A stretch of 64,000 bases of DNA, from assembly GCA_949299545.1 (NCBI GenBank), contig CASGAM010000006.1, positions 62,001 to 126,000 on the forward strand. Reading direction: 5' to 3'. The translations under genes were made by a program, and so were the position numbers. This document shows positions 9,262 to 18,927 of this stretch, piece after piece (the first letter of the stretch is position 1; each line of letters opens with the position of its first letter). The stretch is from an uncultured Prevotellaceae bacterium (GTDB lineage Bacteria; Bacteroidota; Bacteroidia; Bacteroidales; Bacteroidaceae). The notes below the pieces were generated by a model. That model did not search any database, was not told where the DNA came from, and saw only the letters and a list, made by a program, of their open reading frames with translations.

Positions 9262-12200
9262 ATGAAGAACAAGCTACTTGCAGTTATTGCGCTTTGCAGC
9301 GTAACTTCACCCGCTTCGTATCTGTTTGCGGCAGATCAGTGGGACGACCCTCAGATGCAGTTCGTTACACCTAATCTGGTGAAAGATGTATCCGAAGGCG
9401 GAGGAACGTATTATGTTTACCATGTAGCGACAGGCAAATTCCTGTCCAATGGTAACTGGTTGAACAATTGGAATACCGAGGTCGAGGTGAAAGACAAAGG
9501 ACAGGAGGTGACGCTCTCCTGGGGGCAGGACTACCAGCTGGCCAATGTGGATGCTTCAGATCCGGAGTACAATGACGCCTATGGCTGGCGTATCACTATG
9601 AAGAATGCACCGACAAACGGTGGTTTCCATGAACTTTTCCTTGAACCGGAGAAGAAGATTATGTGTGTGGACCACAATATGCAGGGACACATCCTTTGGG
9701 ACATTGTTGAAACTGCAGAAGGTTCCGGCGTCTATCGTATAAAGATAGCTTCAAGCGACAAACTCTTCGGTGAAGGAACGGAAACGACAGCCACTACCGT
9801 ATGGGGTGTTGCAGAAGGTGCAACCGGTGTCAACCCATTGTGCGACTACGAAACGGAAGCCGGTTTGAATGCCGGCGTGGAATGGAAATTCGTGGACGTG
9901 GCATTCTATGAGGCTTACCAGGCCAAGAAGTCGCTTAAGACCGCTTTGGAAGAGGCGGTGAAAGCCGGCTATACCGCTTACACAGATGCCGAAACCGTTT
10001 ATATGGATGCCGAAGCTACTGCTGAAGAAGTAGAGGAGGCAACCCAAGCGTTGAACTCCGCAGTGTTGCAGTACCTTTATGGTTCCGCTTCCGAAAGCAC
10101 CCCGGCAGATGTGACTTCAATGTTAGTCAATGCTGATTTCTCAGGCGGAACAACCGGTTGGGATTTTTGGCGCGAGTCAACGATGGGCGGCGGTGACAAT
10201 CTGACGGTACAAGTCGGTCGTGATCCATCAAAATCTGATGCATTATGGAATGAAGATCATACAGTAGATTATCCTAATTTTGCGGAAAGATGGACGGCAA
10301 CCAATCCCTCAAATGCAAGCTCGATAACGCAAACCGTAGAGGGACTGCCTGACGGAAAATACCGCTTCAGTGCCGTTGTGGCCATAAACGGTGTCCCGGC
10401 AGATGCTGCGCCTGAGGGTATCTATGTAGTAGCAACGGGCTTAGGTGCAGAGCAGCGTGCCGCAATAGATAGGGCTATAACAAATACCATGATTCCCAAT
10501 AGTATAGAATTTTCTGTATTGGGAGGTACCGCAACCATAGGTGTCAGAGCCACTACGCCTAATTTCAACTGGTATGCTTTTGCCGGAGTCAAACTGGAAT
10601 ATTTGGGCACTGAAGGTGCAGAAAACATGTTCACGTTCCTGCAGGATTGTATTGACAATGCCAAAGCCCTTGTCAGCGAGAAAGAGGCAAGCAATTTGTA
10701 TTGCAGTGCGGCCGGCATGGCAAAATATGACGAGATGATAGATAAGGCCGAGGCAGCTGTAGTAAATACTTCATTGACAGATGAAGAATTGCAGGCTGTG
10801 GTTCAGGAACTCGAGGCACGCATGGATTCATTGGAGGCTGACTATACTGCTTATGAACAGATGCCGGAGATTGTAATCAGTTTATGGGATGCGTATGACA
10901 GCGCACCATATGCGGGGTTAGACTGCGTGTTGCCGTATGAGGACTATCTGGATGAAACAGAAAAGGCGATAGATGAGTTTGCATTCAATTATCTGGAAAA
11001 AGACAGCATCAATGTGCGTGCAAACAAAATTCTGACCGAATGTTTGCAGGCTGGTGTACAATCCGGTGACATTGAAGACGTCACAATGTTGATTACGAAT
11101 CCGACTTTCGATAGCAATGCAAGCGGCTGGAGTTGGAGTTGGGCAGACAAAGCTCCCGGCTGGGGAAATGGAGTCGGTGAGTATTATGAGAAAAAATTCG
11201 ATGTTTATCAGACCTTAAAGGGACTTCCGGTGGGAAGCTATAAGATTACGGTGCAGGGATTCTACCGTCCGGCCATCCATGATGTTTGTCAGCAGAACTG
11301 GATTGCCGCAGCAGAAGGAAGTGACGAGGTTATGGCATACCTTTATGGAAACGACGGTATGGTTAAACTGCCTCACTTGTATAAGCATGTATATGACGAC
11401 GCATTGAGTGACGGTACACCTACTGATGTTGCCCTTTCATTGCCGGGTGATCCTGAACGTGACGGCAAGTACGGTTTGAACAACCTGAAGAGTACGGCAG
11501 AAGCTTTTGCTTTAGGCGATTATACAACAGAACTGGTTTGCTATGTGCAGGAAGACGGTGAGTTGCGCTTCGGTGTGAAGACGCCGGAAGACAGCGGTAT
11601 TGGTGGACGTTGGGCCACATTCGACAACTTTACAATCACCTATCTGGGTGCGAATGATGTAACGGGCTTGGTTTATACGTTACAGAATCTGGTAGACGAT
11701 GCTCAAGAAACTTATTTGAAATGGGCGGATCCAAGTACGGAAGAAGGTGCTTATATTCCTGCAGCCAATGTAGTGGCATTGGAAGAGGCCATAACGGCAG
11801 CTACCGATACCTTGTCTAAGGATGAGTTGACACTCAATGCCTATAACGTATGTTCAAAAGCCTTGAACGACGCCATGGATAACGGAAAAGACGCTATTGA
11901 ATACATCCAGTCAATGGAAGTGGAGTGTGATACTTATTCTGAGGAAATAAATAACGGTGTTTATGCCGATTATGAAGCCATGCCGGAATTTGCGGATTTC
12001 GATGAAATGATTGGTACTATTTATGATAATATTGATGCCATTTATGGCAGTGTTGAAGATGCAGAGGCTGACTGGTTGCAGTTGGATCTGGCTTATACAA
12101 GCATGATGAGAGCCGGCTATGACACCTCAGGCGCGTCAAAAGACAGTCCGGTTGAAATGACCAAGATGATCAAGTCTGCAGGGTTCTCAACTTATGATTA

Positions 12201-12966
12201 TGTCAATCAGGAAGAAGTCTCTACTTCCCGCGGTTGGACATCAACCCATGTCGGTGGTAATGCCAATAACAACAGCCGGACTTATGAGTTCTGGAATGCC
12301 GACACTTGCGACTTGTCTCAGATTCTCTACAACCTGCCGGTTGGTTACTACAAACTGACTTATAACGGTTTCTATCGCGCCGGAGGTTATGTGGCTGCAG
12401 CCATAGCCCGTCGCGACAGCACTGAGTCACTCTATGCATGGGTTTATGCTGCCATCAACGAAGGTGAAAAGGTATGGCTTGATACGGTGCCGTCTATCTT
12501 TGCACATGTTTCTGAAGGTAAGTATCATGATTCCGATGTTGTGCTTAATGACACATTATTCAATGATTACGAAGATTTGATGTACAAGGTAGTCGTTAAC
12601 GGTACTGATGGCGCCGAGAAGGCGTTTGCCGGTGGCCGTTATGCAGGAGAAGTTTATTTCCAGAAAGCGTCAGAAGATGACAAGGTGACGATTGGTGCCC
12701 GTAAGGAACAGCATATCGGTGATGACTGGCTCATCTTTGACAACTTCCAGTTGTTCTATCTCGGTGACGGCGAGGCTAACATGCCGGAAGGTTTTGATCC
12801 GACAAAAATCGAAGATGCTGCCGGTGAAGCTGCGACAGTCGTTACTACAAACTGGTATACAATTGGTGGTGTGAAAGTTTCTTCACCTGCTAAATCAGGA
12901 ATTTATATCCGTGAGGAAGTGATGAGCGACGGAACGTTGAATGTTAAGAAAGTGATTGTGAAATAA
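9262..12966 (+). CDS. Large secreted multi-module protein with C-terminal sorting-like tail
   Basis: The chosen start at 9262 gives a signal peptide (MKNKLLAVIALCSV...LFAAD); the ATG at 9169 would add 31 residues that hide it and lies upstream of the probable transcription start. The product has 1234 residues. Residues about 30-200 form a beta-rich module with YYVYHVATGKFLSNGNW, reminiscent of ricin-like trefoils. Helical spacer segments rich in Ala/Glu follow. Three beta-sandwich, carbohydrate-binding-like modules begin near nt 10110, 11070 and 12148 (VTSMLVNADF, VTMLITNPTF, MTKMIKSAGF), each ending in a 'F-x-x-V/F-x-L-x-Y-L-G' strand. The last 40 residues (NWYTIGGVKVSSP, SGIYIREE, KKVIVK) look like a type IX-style or Bacteroidales sorting tail. 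No catalytic motif is seen; it is probably a surface adhesin or glycan binder. It resembles the protein at 54188-57178. Confidence 0.7.
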   Translation: MKNKLLAVIALCSVTSPASYLFAADQWDDPQMQFVTPNLVKDVSEGGGTYYVYHVATGKFLSNGNWLNNWNTEVEVKDKGQEVTLSWGQDYQLANVDASDPEYNDAYGWRITMKNAPTNGGFHELFLEPEKKIMCVDHNMQGHILWDIVETAEGSGVYRIKIASSDKLFGEGTETTATTVWGVAEGATGVNPLCDYETEAGLNAGVEWKFVDVAFYEAYQAKKSLKTALEEAVKAGYTAYTDAETVYMDAEATAEEVEEATQALNSAVLQYLYGSASESTPADVTSMLVNADFSGGTTGWDFWRESTMGGGDNLTVQVGRDPSKSDALWNEDHTVDYPNFAERWTATNPSNASSITQTVEGLPDGKYRFSAVVAINGVPADAAPEGIYVVATGLGAEQRAAIDRAITNTMIPNSIEFSVLGGTATIGVRATTPNFNWYAFAGVKLEYLGTEGAENMFTFLQDCIDNAKALVSEKEASNLYCSAAGMAKYDEMIDKAEAAVVNTSLTDEELQAVVQELEARMDSLEADYTAYEQMPEIVISLWDAYDSAPYAGLDCVLPYEDYLDETEKAIDEFAFNYLEKDSINVRANKILTECLQAGVQSGDIEDVTMLITNPTFDSNASGWSWSWADKAPGWGNGVGEYYEKKFDVYQTLKGLPVGSYKITVQGFYRPAIHDVCQQNWIAAAEGSDEVMAYLYGNDGMVKLPHLYKHVYDDALSDGTPTDVALSLPGDPERDGKYGLNNLKSTAEAFALGDYTTELVCYVQEDGELRFGVKTPEDSGIGGRWATFDNFTITYLGANDVTGLVYTLQNLVDDAQETYLKWADPSTEEGAYIPAANVVALEEAITAATDTLSKDELTLNAYNVCSKALNDAMDNGKDAIEYIQSMEVECDTYSEEINNGVYADYEAMPEFADFDEMIGTIYDNIDAIYGSVEDAEADWLQLDLAYTSMMRAGYDTSGASKDSPVEMTKMIKSAGFSTYDYVNQEEVSTSRGWTSTHVGGNANNNSRTYEFWNADTCDLSQILYNLPVGYYKLTYNGFYRAGGYVAAAIARRDSTESLYAWVYAAINEGEKVWLDTVPSIFAHVSEGKYHDSDVVLNDTLFNDYEDLMYKVVVNGTDGAEKAFAGGRYAGEVYFQKASEDDKVTIGARKEQHIGDDWLIFDNFQLFYLGDGEANMPEGFDPTKIEDAAGEAATVVTTNWYTIGGVKVSSPAKSGIYIREEVMSDGTLNVKKVIVK

Positions 12967-12989
12967 CAAATTCTTATAAAGTTTTTTGT

Positions 12990-13021
12990 AAAGGAGAGTT
13001 TCTTAGGAGACTCTCCTTTTT
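12990..13021 (+). terminator. Rho-independent terminator
   Basis: The 10-bp stem AAAGGAGAGT/ACTCTCCTTT (12990-12999 with 13010-13019) is followed by a short T run. It ends the transcript of the secreted multi-module protein. Confidence 0.88.
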
Positions 13022-13091
13022 CGTGTGTTAGAATGCTTCTTAGTTTGCGGTCATTTCTGCCCGTATATTTTTCTATTCTGAAAAAAAGTAG

Positions 13092-13099
13092 TATTTTTG
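13092..13099 (+). promoter_or_regulatory. Promoter -7 element (TATTTTTG) for ileS
   Basis: TATTTTTG matches TAnnTTTG, with TTTT at 13068-13071, 20 nt upstream, as a weak -33 box. The predicted start of transcription near 13106 leaves a leader of about 36 nt before the ATG at 13142 and excludes the earlier in-frame ATG at 13097. Confidence 0.55.
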
Positions 13100-13141
13100 C
13101 CACGTTTTATATACATCAGGAAAAGAGTAACACAAAAAAAT

Positions 13142-16100
13142 ATGGCAAAGAAATTCGCGGAGCGTACACAGTTGAACCTTTCGCAGGTGAATAAGGAGGT
13201 ATTGGAGCAGTGGGATGCTGCAGATGTATTCCATAAAAGCATGACGGAACGTGAGGGATGTCCTTCGTTCATTTTCTTTGAAGGACCGCCGTCTGCCAAC
13301 GGGCATCCGGGAATCCATCATGTGCTGGCACGTTCAATAAAAGATACATTCTGCCGTTTCAAAACCATGAAAGGTTATCAGGTGAAGCGCAAGGCCGGAT
13401 GGGATACGCATGGATTGCCTGTTGAATTGGGTGTTGAGAAGGAGCTTGGCATTACGAAAGAGGATATCGGCAAAACCATTTCCATCGAGGAATACAACAG
13501 CAAATGCCGTAAGAATGTGATGATGTACACCGAGGAGTGGGCAGACCTGAGCCACCGGATGGGTTATTGGGTGGATATGGAGCATCCGTACATCACATAC
13601 GATAACAAATATATCGAGACTTTGTGGTGGCTTCTGCAGCAGATTTATAAGAAAGGTTACCTGTATAAGGGTTATACCATCCAGCCATACTCACCGGCTG
13701 CCGGAACCGGGCTCAGTTCCCATGAATTGAACCAGCCGGGTTGTTATCGTGACGTTAAGGATACAACGGTGACGGCGCAATTCAGGATGGTTGACCCTAA
13801 GCCGGAAATGACAGGGTGGGGAACGCCTTATTTCCTTGCATGGACGACTACACCTTGGACTTTGCCTTCCAATACGGCGCTTTGTGTCGGCCCGAAAATC
13901 GAATATGTTTGCATCCGCACTTACAATATGTACAGTGGCAAACCCGTTACGGTTGTCATGGCCAAGGCGCGTGTCAGTGCTTATTTCAACCCGGCCGGTG
14001 AAAACGCGGATTTGAGTGCGTACAAACATGGCGACAAGGTTATTCCATACCAGGTAGTAGCGGAATATGTCGGGGCAGACCTGATCGGAATGCGTTATGA
14101 ACAGCTGATGCCGTGGGTGAATCCCGGGGCTGAGGCTTTCCGTGTCATAGCCGGCGATTATGTCACGACCGACGACGGTACCGGTATAGTTCACATAGCA
14201 CCAACATTTGGAGCCGACGATGCCCAGGTGGCAAAAGCTGCCGGCATACCTCCCTTGCATTTGATGAACAGAAAAGGCGAGTTGCGTCCGATGGTTGATA
14301 TGACGGGCAAGTTTTATGAATTGTCTGATTTGGACGCTGATTTCGTGGCCGCCAACGTGAATACCGATGCTTATGCCGTATGGGCAGGGAAATATGTGAA
14401 GAATGCTTACGATCCTCAGAAAACGGACAAGGACGAGACGCTGGATATTGAGATTTGCATGGATATGAAACAGCGCGAGCAGGCTTTCAAGATAGAAAAG
14501 CACGTGCATAACTATCCACATTGCTGGCGTACGGACAAACCGATTCTTTATTACCCGCTCGACAGCTGGTTTATCAGAAGTACGGCTGTAAAGGAGCGGA
14601 TGATTGAACTCAACAAGACGATCAACTGGAAGCCTGCATCAACCGGTACCGGACGTTTTGGCAAATGGCTGGAGAATCTGAACGACTGGAATCTCAGCCG
14701 CAGCCGCTATTGGGGAACACCATTGCCTATTTGGCGTTCTGAGGATGGAGAAGAAATATGTATCGGTTCGGTAGCGGAACTTTACAGTGAAATAGAAAAG
14801 TCAGTGGCTGCCGGCATTATGTCCGGAAATCCGCTGAAGGATAAAGGTTTTGTTCCGGGTGACTACAGTCAGGAGAATTATGACAGGATAGACCTTCACA
14901 GGCCTTTCGTGGATGAGGTCGTCTTAGTCAGTGCTTCCGGCAAACCGATGAAGCGCGAAACAGACTTGATAGACGTCTGGTTTGATTCCGGCGCGATGCC
15001 TTATGCACAAATCCATTATCCGTTTGAACATAAGGATGAGTTGGATAACCACACAGTCTTTCCCGCAGATTTTATTGCAGAAGGAGTGGATCAGACCCGT
15101 GGATGGTTCTTTACTTTACATGCCATTGCCACGATGGTCTTTGACAGCGTTGCTTATAAGGCTGTAATATCTAACGGGCTGGTGCTTGACAAGAACGGTA
15201 ATAAGATGTCTAAGCGTCTGGGAAATGCTGTCGACCCGTTTGGCGCCATTGAGAAATATGGGTCTGACGCGGTACGTTGGTATATGATCACCAATTCGTC
15301 GCCATGGGACAATCTGAAGTTTGACGAGGCCGGAGTGCAAGAGGTCAGCCGTACATTCTTTGGGAAATTATTCCAGACTTACTCATTCCTTACCATGTAC
15401 GCTAACGTCGACAACTGGTCTTATGAGGAACCGGATGTCCCGATGGAGGAGCGTCCCGAAATAGACCGTTGGATTCTTTCCGAACTTAATTCATTGGTGA
15501 AGGCTGTCGATGCTTGCTATTCAGATTATGAGCCGACAAAAGCCGGCCGCCTGATACAGGATTTTGTGATAGACAATGTCAGTAACTGGTTTGTACGCTT
15601 GAGCCGCAAACGTTTCTGGGGGAGTGTCATGAGTACGGACAAACAATCGGCTTATCAGACACTTTACATGTGTCTTGAAACCGTTGCCAAGCTGATGGCG
15701 CCGATTGCGCCCTATTATGCCGACCGTTTGTATGGCGATTTGATTCGTGCAACCGGCCGTAAGGAAGCGGAAAGTGTTCACCTTGCGAAGTTCCCGGTTT
15801 GTGATGAGGAAAAGTTGGACAAGGCGTTGGAATACCGGATGGAGTTGGCACAGCAAATTACATCCATGGTGCTGTCTTTGAGGAAGAAAGAAAAAATTAT
15901 CGTACGTCAGCCGTTGCAATGTATTTCTATACCGGCGGTAGACGAACGGCAAAAGGAAAGTATTGAGGCAGTCAGACAGCTGATTCTTGACGAGGTGAAC
16001 GTTAAGGAATTGCGGTTTGTTGAGGGTAACGGGATGTTGGTAAAGAAAGTGAAGTGTAATTTCCGAACGATGGGTAAGAAATTCGGTAAACTGATGAAAG

Positions 16101-16564
16101 ATGTTGCCGCGGCGGTTGATGGATTAAGTCAAGAGCAGATAGCCCGTCTTGAGGGTAGTGGAACGCTTGATTTGCAATTAGGAAGTGGAGATACGGTTGT
16201 TATTGAAGCAGCCGATGTTGAAATTTTCAGTGAAGATATCCCGGGGTGGACTGTTGCCAATGAAGGCAGCCTGACGGTTGCTTTAGACATAACGGTAACA
16301 GAGCCGTTGCGTATGGAAGGTGTAGCCCGCGAGTTAGTGAAGCGCATTCAAAACATCAGAAAAGAGAGCGGATTTGAGATAACTGACCGCATCTCTGTGC
16401 GTCTGTCACGCTTGCCGCAGATAGAACAGGCCGTTAGCGCTTTCAAAGATTATATCTGCGGCCAGGTATTGGCAAACTCAATAGAGGTGACTGACGTAAT
16501 GGCGCATCCGGTAGAGCTTGATTTCGAGGATTACAAGGTGTTGATAGAAATTGAAAGAAACTGA
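13142..16564 (+). CDS. ileS: Isoleucyl-tRNA synthetase
   Basis: This cytoplasmic class I aminoacyl-tRNA synthetase charges tRNA-Ile. With the start at 13142 it has 1140 residues, the long form usual in Bacteroidetes and closer to the eukaryotic-type (IleS2) enzymes than to the roughly 940-residue E. coli form. The ATP-binding HIGH-type motif is HPGIHH at residues 55-60 after FFEGPPSANG. The KMSKR loop (NGNKMSKRLGNAVDPFG) is near residue 687. The CP1 editing domain lies between, with TTTPWTLPSNTALC. The anticodon-binding helical domain includes DRWILSELNSLV. The C-terminal region is extended. It precedes the DksA-like gene by 27 nt. Confidence 0.97.
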   Translation: MAKKFAERTQLNLSQVNKEVLEQWDAADVFHKSMTEREGCPSFIFFEGPPSANGHPGIHHVLARSIKDTFCRFKTMKGYQVKRKAGWDTHGLPVELGVEKELGITKEDIGKTISIEEYNSKCRKNVMMYTEEWADLSHRMGYWVDMEHPYITYDNKYIETLWWLLQQIYKKGYLYKGYTIQPYSPAAGTGLSSHELNQPGCYRDVKDTTVTAQFRMVDPKPEMTGWGTPYFLAWTTTPWTLPSNTALCVGPKIEYVCIRTYNMYSGKPVTVVMAKARVSAYFNPAGENADLSAYKHGDKVIPYQVVAEYVGADLIGMRYEQLMPWVNPGAEAFRVIAGDYVTTDDGTGIVHIAPTFGADDAQVAKAAGIPPLHLMNRKGELRPMVDMTGKFYELSDLDADFVAANVNTDAYAVWAGKYVKNAYDPQKTDKDETLDIEICMDMKQREQAFKIEKHVHNYPHCWRTDKPILYYPLDSWFIRSTAVKERMIELNKTINWKPASTGTGRFGKWLENLNDWNLSRSRYWGTPLPIWRSEDGEEICIGSVAELYSEIEKSVAAGIMSGNPLKDKGFVPGDYSQENYDRIDLHRPFVDEVVLVSASGKPMKRETDLIDVWFDSGAMPYAQIHYPFEHKDELDNHTVFPADFIAEGVDQTRGWFFTLHAIATMVFDSVAYKAVISNGLVLDKNGNKMSKRLGNAVDPFGAIEKYGSDAVRWYMITNSSPWDNLKFDEAGVQEVSRTFFGKLFQTYSFLTMYANVDNWSYEEPDVPMEERPEIDRWILSELNSLVKAVDACYSDYEPTKAGRLIQDFVIDNVSNWFVRLSRKRFWGSVMSTDKQSAYQTLYMCLETVAKLMAPIAPYYADRLYGDLIRATGRKEAESVHLAKFPVCDEEKLDKALEYRMELAQQITSMVLSLRKKEKIIVRQPLQCISIPAVDERQKESIEAVRQLILDEVNVKELRFVEGNGMLVKKVKCNFRTMGKKFGKLMKDVAAAVDGLSQEQIARLEGSGTLDLQLGSGDTVVIEAADVEIFSEDIPGWTVANEGSLTVALDITVTEPLRMEGVARELVKRIQNIRKESGFEITDRISVRLSRLPQIEQAVSAFKDYICGQVLANSIEVTDVMAHPVELDFEDYKVLIEIERN

Positions 16565-16591
16565 AATGTTAAACCTTTAAAGATAATAACT

Positions 16592-16969
16592 ATGACAGAA
16601 AAAACACGTTACAATGATGAAGAGTTGGCGGAATTCAAGGCTTTGATTGAAGAGAAGCTTGTTTTAGCCAAAAGGGATTATGAAGCGATGTTGGCTACGC
16701 TGATGAACCGCGACAGTAACGGGGTGGAAGATACTTCGCCCACCTATAAGGCGCTTGAAGATGGCGCCAATACTCAGTCAAAAGAAGAATTGGCCATGTT
16801 GACGGCTCGCCAGCAGAAATTCATCAAAGGGCTTGAGGCTGCTTTGGTGCGTATAGAGAACAAGACCTACGGTATATGTAGGGAAACAGGTAAGCTGATT
16901 CCAAAAGAACGGTTGCGCCTTGTTCCGCATGCAACTTTGAGCATTGAAGCCAAAAATATGAAAAAATAA
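16592..16969 (+). CDS. TraR/DksA-family protein lacking the zinc-finger cysteines
   Basis: This 125-residue protein resembles the DksA/TraR family, which binds RNA polymerase's secondary channel and modulates the stringent response. The N-terminal part is a helical hairpin (roughly residues 5-90, with EFKALIEEKLVLAKRDYEAM). The C-terminal motif reads YGICRETGKLIPKERLRLVP, in which only the first of the four cysteines of the canonical C4 zinc finger remains. This loss occurs in Bacteroidetes members as far as I know. It is encoded between ileS and lspA, a compact housekeeping cluster. Confidence 0.88.
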   Translation: MTEKTRYNDEELAEFKALIEEKLVLAKRDYEAMLATLMNRDSNGVEDTSPTYKALEDGANTQSKEELAMLTARQQKFIKGLEAALVRIENKTYGICRETGKLIPKERLRLVPHATLSIEAKNMKK

Positions 16970-16984
16970 ACGGGACATAGAAAG

Positions 16985-17599
16985 GTGGAAAAGAAACGTT
17001 TGGTGAAAAGAAACAGGGCTTTGGCGTTAGCCGTTATTTTGGGGGTATTGGTCATCGACCAGGCCATTAAGATTGCAGTCAAAACGGGAATGTATATGCA
17101 TGAAAGCATCCGTATTACAGACTGGTTTTATATCTTTTTTACGGAAAACCCCGGTATGGCTTTCGGCTTGGAACTGTTTGACAAACTGTTTCTGACCTCT
17201 TTTCGTATTATCGCTGTGGCCGTCATTGCGTTTTATCTTACCAAGATGATACGCAAGGGCGCGCCTACGGGATACGTTGCCTGTTTGTCATTAGTGTTGG
17301 CCGGCGCTGCCGGCAACATCATCGATTGCGTTTTTTACGGTCAAATATTCAACAATCCTCCCGCGCCATTCGTTGCACACTTTGTCCCGTTTGGCACCGG
17401 ATATGAAGACTTGTTTCTGGGGCGGGTTGTAGACATGTTTTATTTTCCCATTATTGATACTTATTGGCCGGAATGGATGCCGTTTGTCGGAGGAAAGCAT
17501 TTTGTGTTTTTCAGTCCCATTTTTAATTTTGCCGATGCCGCTATCAGTTGCGGGATTGTTGCGTTGCTGATTTTTTATCACAAGCGAATATCATTTTGA
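16985..17599 (+). CDS. lspA: Lipoprotein signal peptidase (signal peptidase II)
   Basis: This 204-residue inner-membrane aspartic protease cleaves lipoprotein signal peptides after lipidation. The start is GTG at 16985, 15 nt after the DksA-like stop; no ATG suits the first membrane segment (ALALAVILGVLVIDQAIK). The catalytic aspartates sit in GNIIDCVFYG (about residue 111) and FNFADAAI (about residue 184). Four hydrophobic segments are visible. It is longer than E. coli LspA (164 residues) because of an insert around residues 130-165 (FYFPIIDTYWPEWMPFVGG), as in other Bacteroidetes. Many lipoproteins in this window are its likely substrates. Confidence 0.95.
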   Translation: MEKKRLVKRNRALALAVILGVLVIDQAIKIAVKTGMYMHESIRITDWFYIFFTENPGMAFGLELFDKLFLTSFRIIAVAVIAFYLTKMIRKGAPTGYVACLSLVLAGAAGNIIDCVFYGQIFNNPPAPFVAHFVPFGTGYEDLFLGRVVDMFYFPIIDTYWPEWMPFVGGKHFVFFSPIFNFADAAISCGIVALLIFYHKRISF

Positions 17600-17600
17600 G

Positions 17601-18602
17601 ATGCCGCACATGTTTATTTCCGTAACAAGAACTGCCTGTCTGACACTGGTTGTCAGTGTTATCCTGACGCTGGTTGCCTGTAAGCCCGGAATTCCTTACG
17701 ATGTTTTGTCTCCGGGTAAAATGGAAGAAGTGCTGTATGATTACCATCTTGCGCAAGGAATGGCTGAAACACAAGGCGACAGTGTGGCATTCAGACGTTA
17801 TGTTTATGTGCAGGAAGTATTTAGGAAGCATGGCATAACACAAGCTGATTTCGATTCTTCCATGATTTGGTATTCTGCCCATGCTTCTTATTTGGATGAT
17901 ATTTATAAACGTTTGACTTTGCGTTATGAAAGTGACATGAAGGCATACGGGACGACCGTTTCTGTCGGTGATAATCTCGATAACCTGTCCGCTCATGGCG
18001 ATACTGCTGATATTTGGCCGCACCGGTCTTTTTATGTCATTAAGCCGAATTGGCTGGAAGATAAATTGACGTTTACCATTAAAAGTGATTCAAATATCAA
18101 TAAGGGGGATGAATTCCTTTGGCGGTGTGACGTCCGTTTCGTCGGAGAACGCGACAATAATGGTACGGATGCTTATGCTGCCCTTTATGTATGTTTTGAC
18201 AACGATTCCGTGGCGGCAGTTACAAAACGTATATATAATAACTCTCAGCTTCAGTTGCGCGTAACAACAGATACCTCGTTGGCTGTTTCTACGATTAACG
18301 GTTATGTCTATTTGAAGAAAAAGGCAGGGAATGACAAGTTCAGGATGATGTTGCTCGACAATATTGTGCTGGCGCGTTTTCATAGACATTTTGAGCCTGT
18401 TGTACCGGATACGTTAGTGACTGATACGGTGTCTGCAGAAACTGATTCGTTGAAACCAGAGTCTGGATCGAAATCAGGGACAGAACGGCGCCTGTCACCG
18501 ACAGAATTCAGAGAAAGCCAGTCTGTGGAGCGGTCTATTAACGTGGTAAAAGAAAGGCCTTATAAGAATACCGGCCGTCGCCGGCAGACTATCAACCGTT
18601 AA
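17601..18602 (+). CDS. DUF4296-type lipoprotein
   Basis: This 333-residue protein has a signal ending in a lipobox (LVACKPG, Cys at about residue 27). The region PYDVLSPGKMEEVLYDYHLA followed by RYVYVQEVFRKHGIT and SMIWYSAHASYLDDIY matches what I know as DUF4296. The remainder is beta-rich and the C-terminus is basic and Ser/Arg-rich (GRRRQTINR). It starts 1 nt after the lspA stop, a linkage I recall from other Bacteroidales. The function is unknown; an envelope location is inferred from the lipobox. Confidence 0.82.
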   Translation: MPHMFISVTRTACLTLVVSVILTLVACKPGIPYDVLSPGKMEEVLYDYHLAQGMAETQGDSVAFRRYVYVQEVFRKHGITQADFDSSMIWYSAHASYLDDIYKRLTLRYESDMKAYGTTVSVGDNLDNLSAHGDTADIWPHRSFYVIKPNWLEDKLTFTIKSDSNINKGDEFLWRCDVRFVGERDNNGTDAYAALYVCFDNDSVAAVTKRIYNNSQLQLRVTTDTSLAVSTINGYVYLKKKAGNDKFRMMLLDNIVLARFHRHFEPVVPDTLVTDTVSAETDSLKPESGSKSGTERRLSPTEFRESQSVERSINVVKERPYKNTGRRRQTINR

Positions 18603-18606
18603 GCTT

Positions 18607-18927
18607 ATGGTAAAACGTTATGCGTGCCATGTCTTGTATAAATCAGCAGAAGAACGCTGTTTATGCCAAGTAGTGGAAGTTGAAGAGGGGGGACGTCTGT
18701 TACGGTATTACCCGCTGTCGCAGGAACAGCCCTGTACAGAATGGCTGGGTGGCGTGTTTGTACTTTTGCCGGCCGGTTTGATACCATTGGAATTGGAGTC
18801 TCCTGAAAGCGTTTGGCAAAGATGTCAGCTTACCACTCACTCGGAGGCTGTTGTTTGGCGTGTTGAAGGCTTGTCGTTGTCAGAACCAGACTTTAGTCTT
18901 TCTTGTAGGTGGAAAAGATTATTCTGA
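18607..18927 (+). CDS. Small conserved-looking hypothetical protein
   Basis: This 106-residue protein begins 4 nt after the DUF4296 gene, so it is probably in the same operon. It contains VKRYACHVLYKSAEERCLCQVVEVEEGG near the N-terminus (two pieces) and is rich in Leu, Glu and aromatic residues. No signal peptide, membrane span or known motif is visible. Its 3' end overlaps the 3' end of the convergent methyltransferase gene by 9 nt. The function is unknown. Confidence 0.65.
   Translation: MVKRYACHVLYKSAEERCLCQVVEVEEGGRLLRYYPLSQEQPCTEWLGGVFVLLPAGLIPLELESPESVWQRCQLTTHSEAVVWRVEGLSLSEPDFSLSCRWKRLF

Noticed and set aside
13691..14521. Minus-strand open frame of 276 codons inside ileS
   Set aside because: It lies fully antisense to the IleS editing domain; the IleS frame has clear motifs on both sides.
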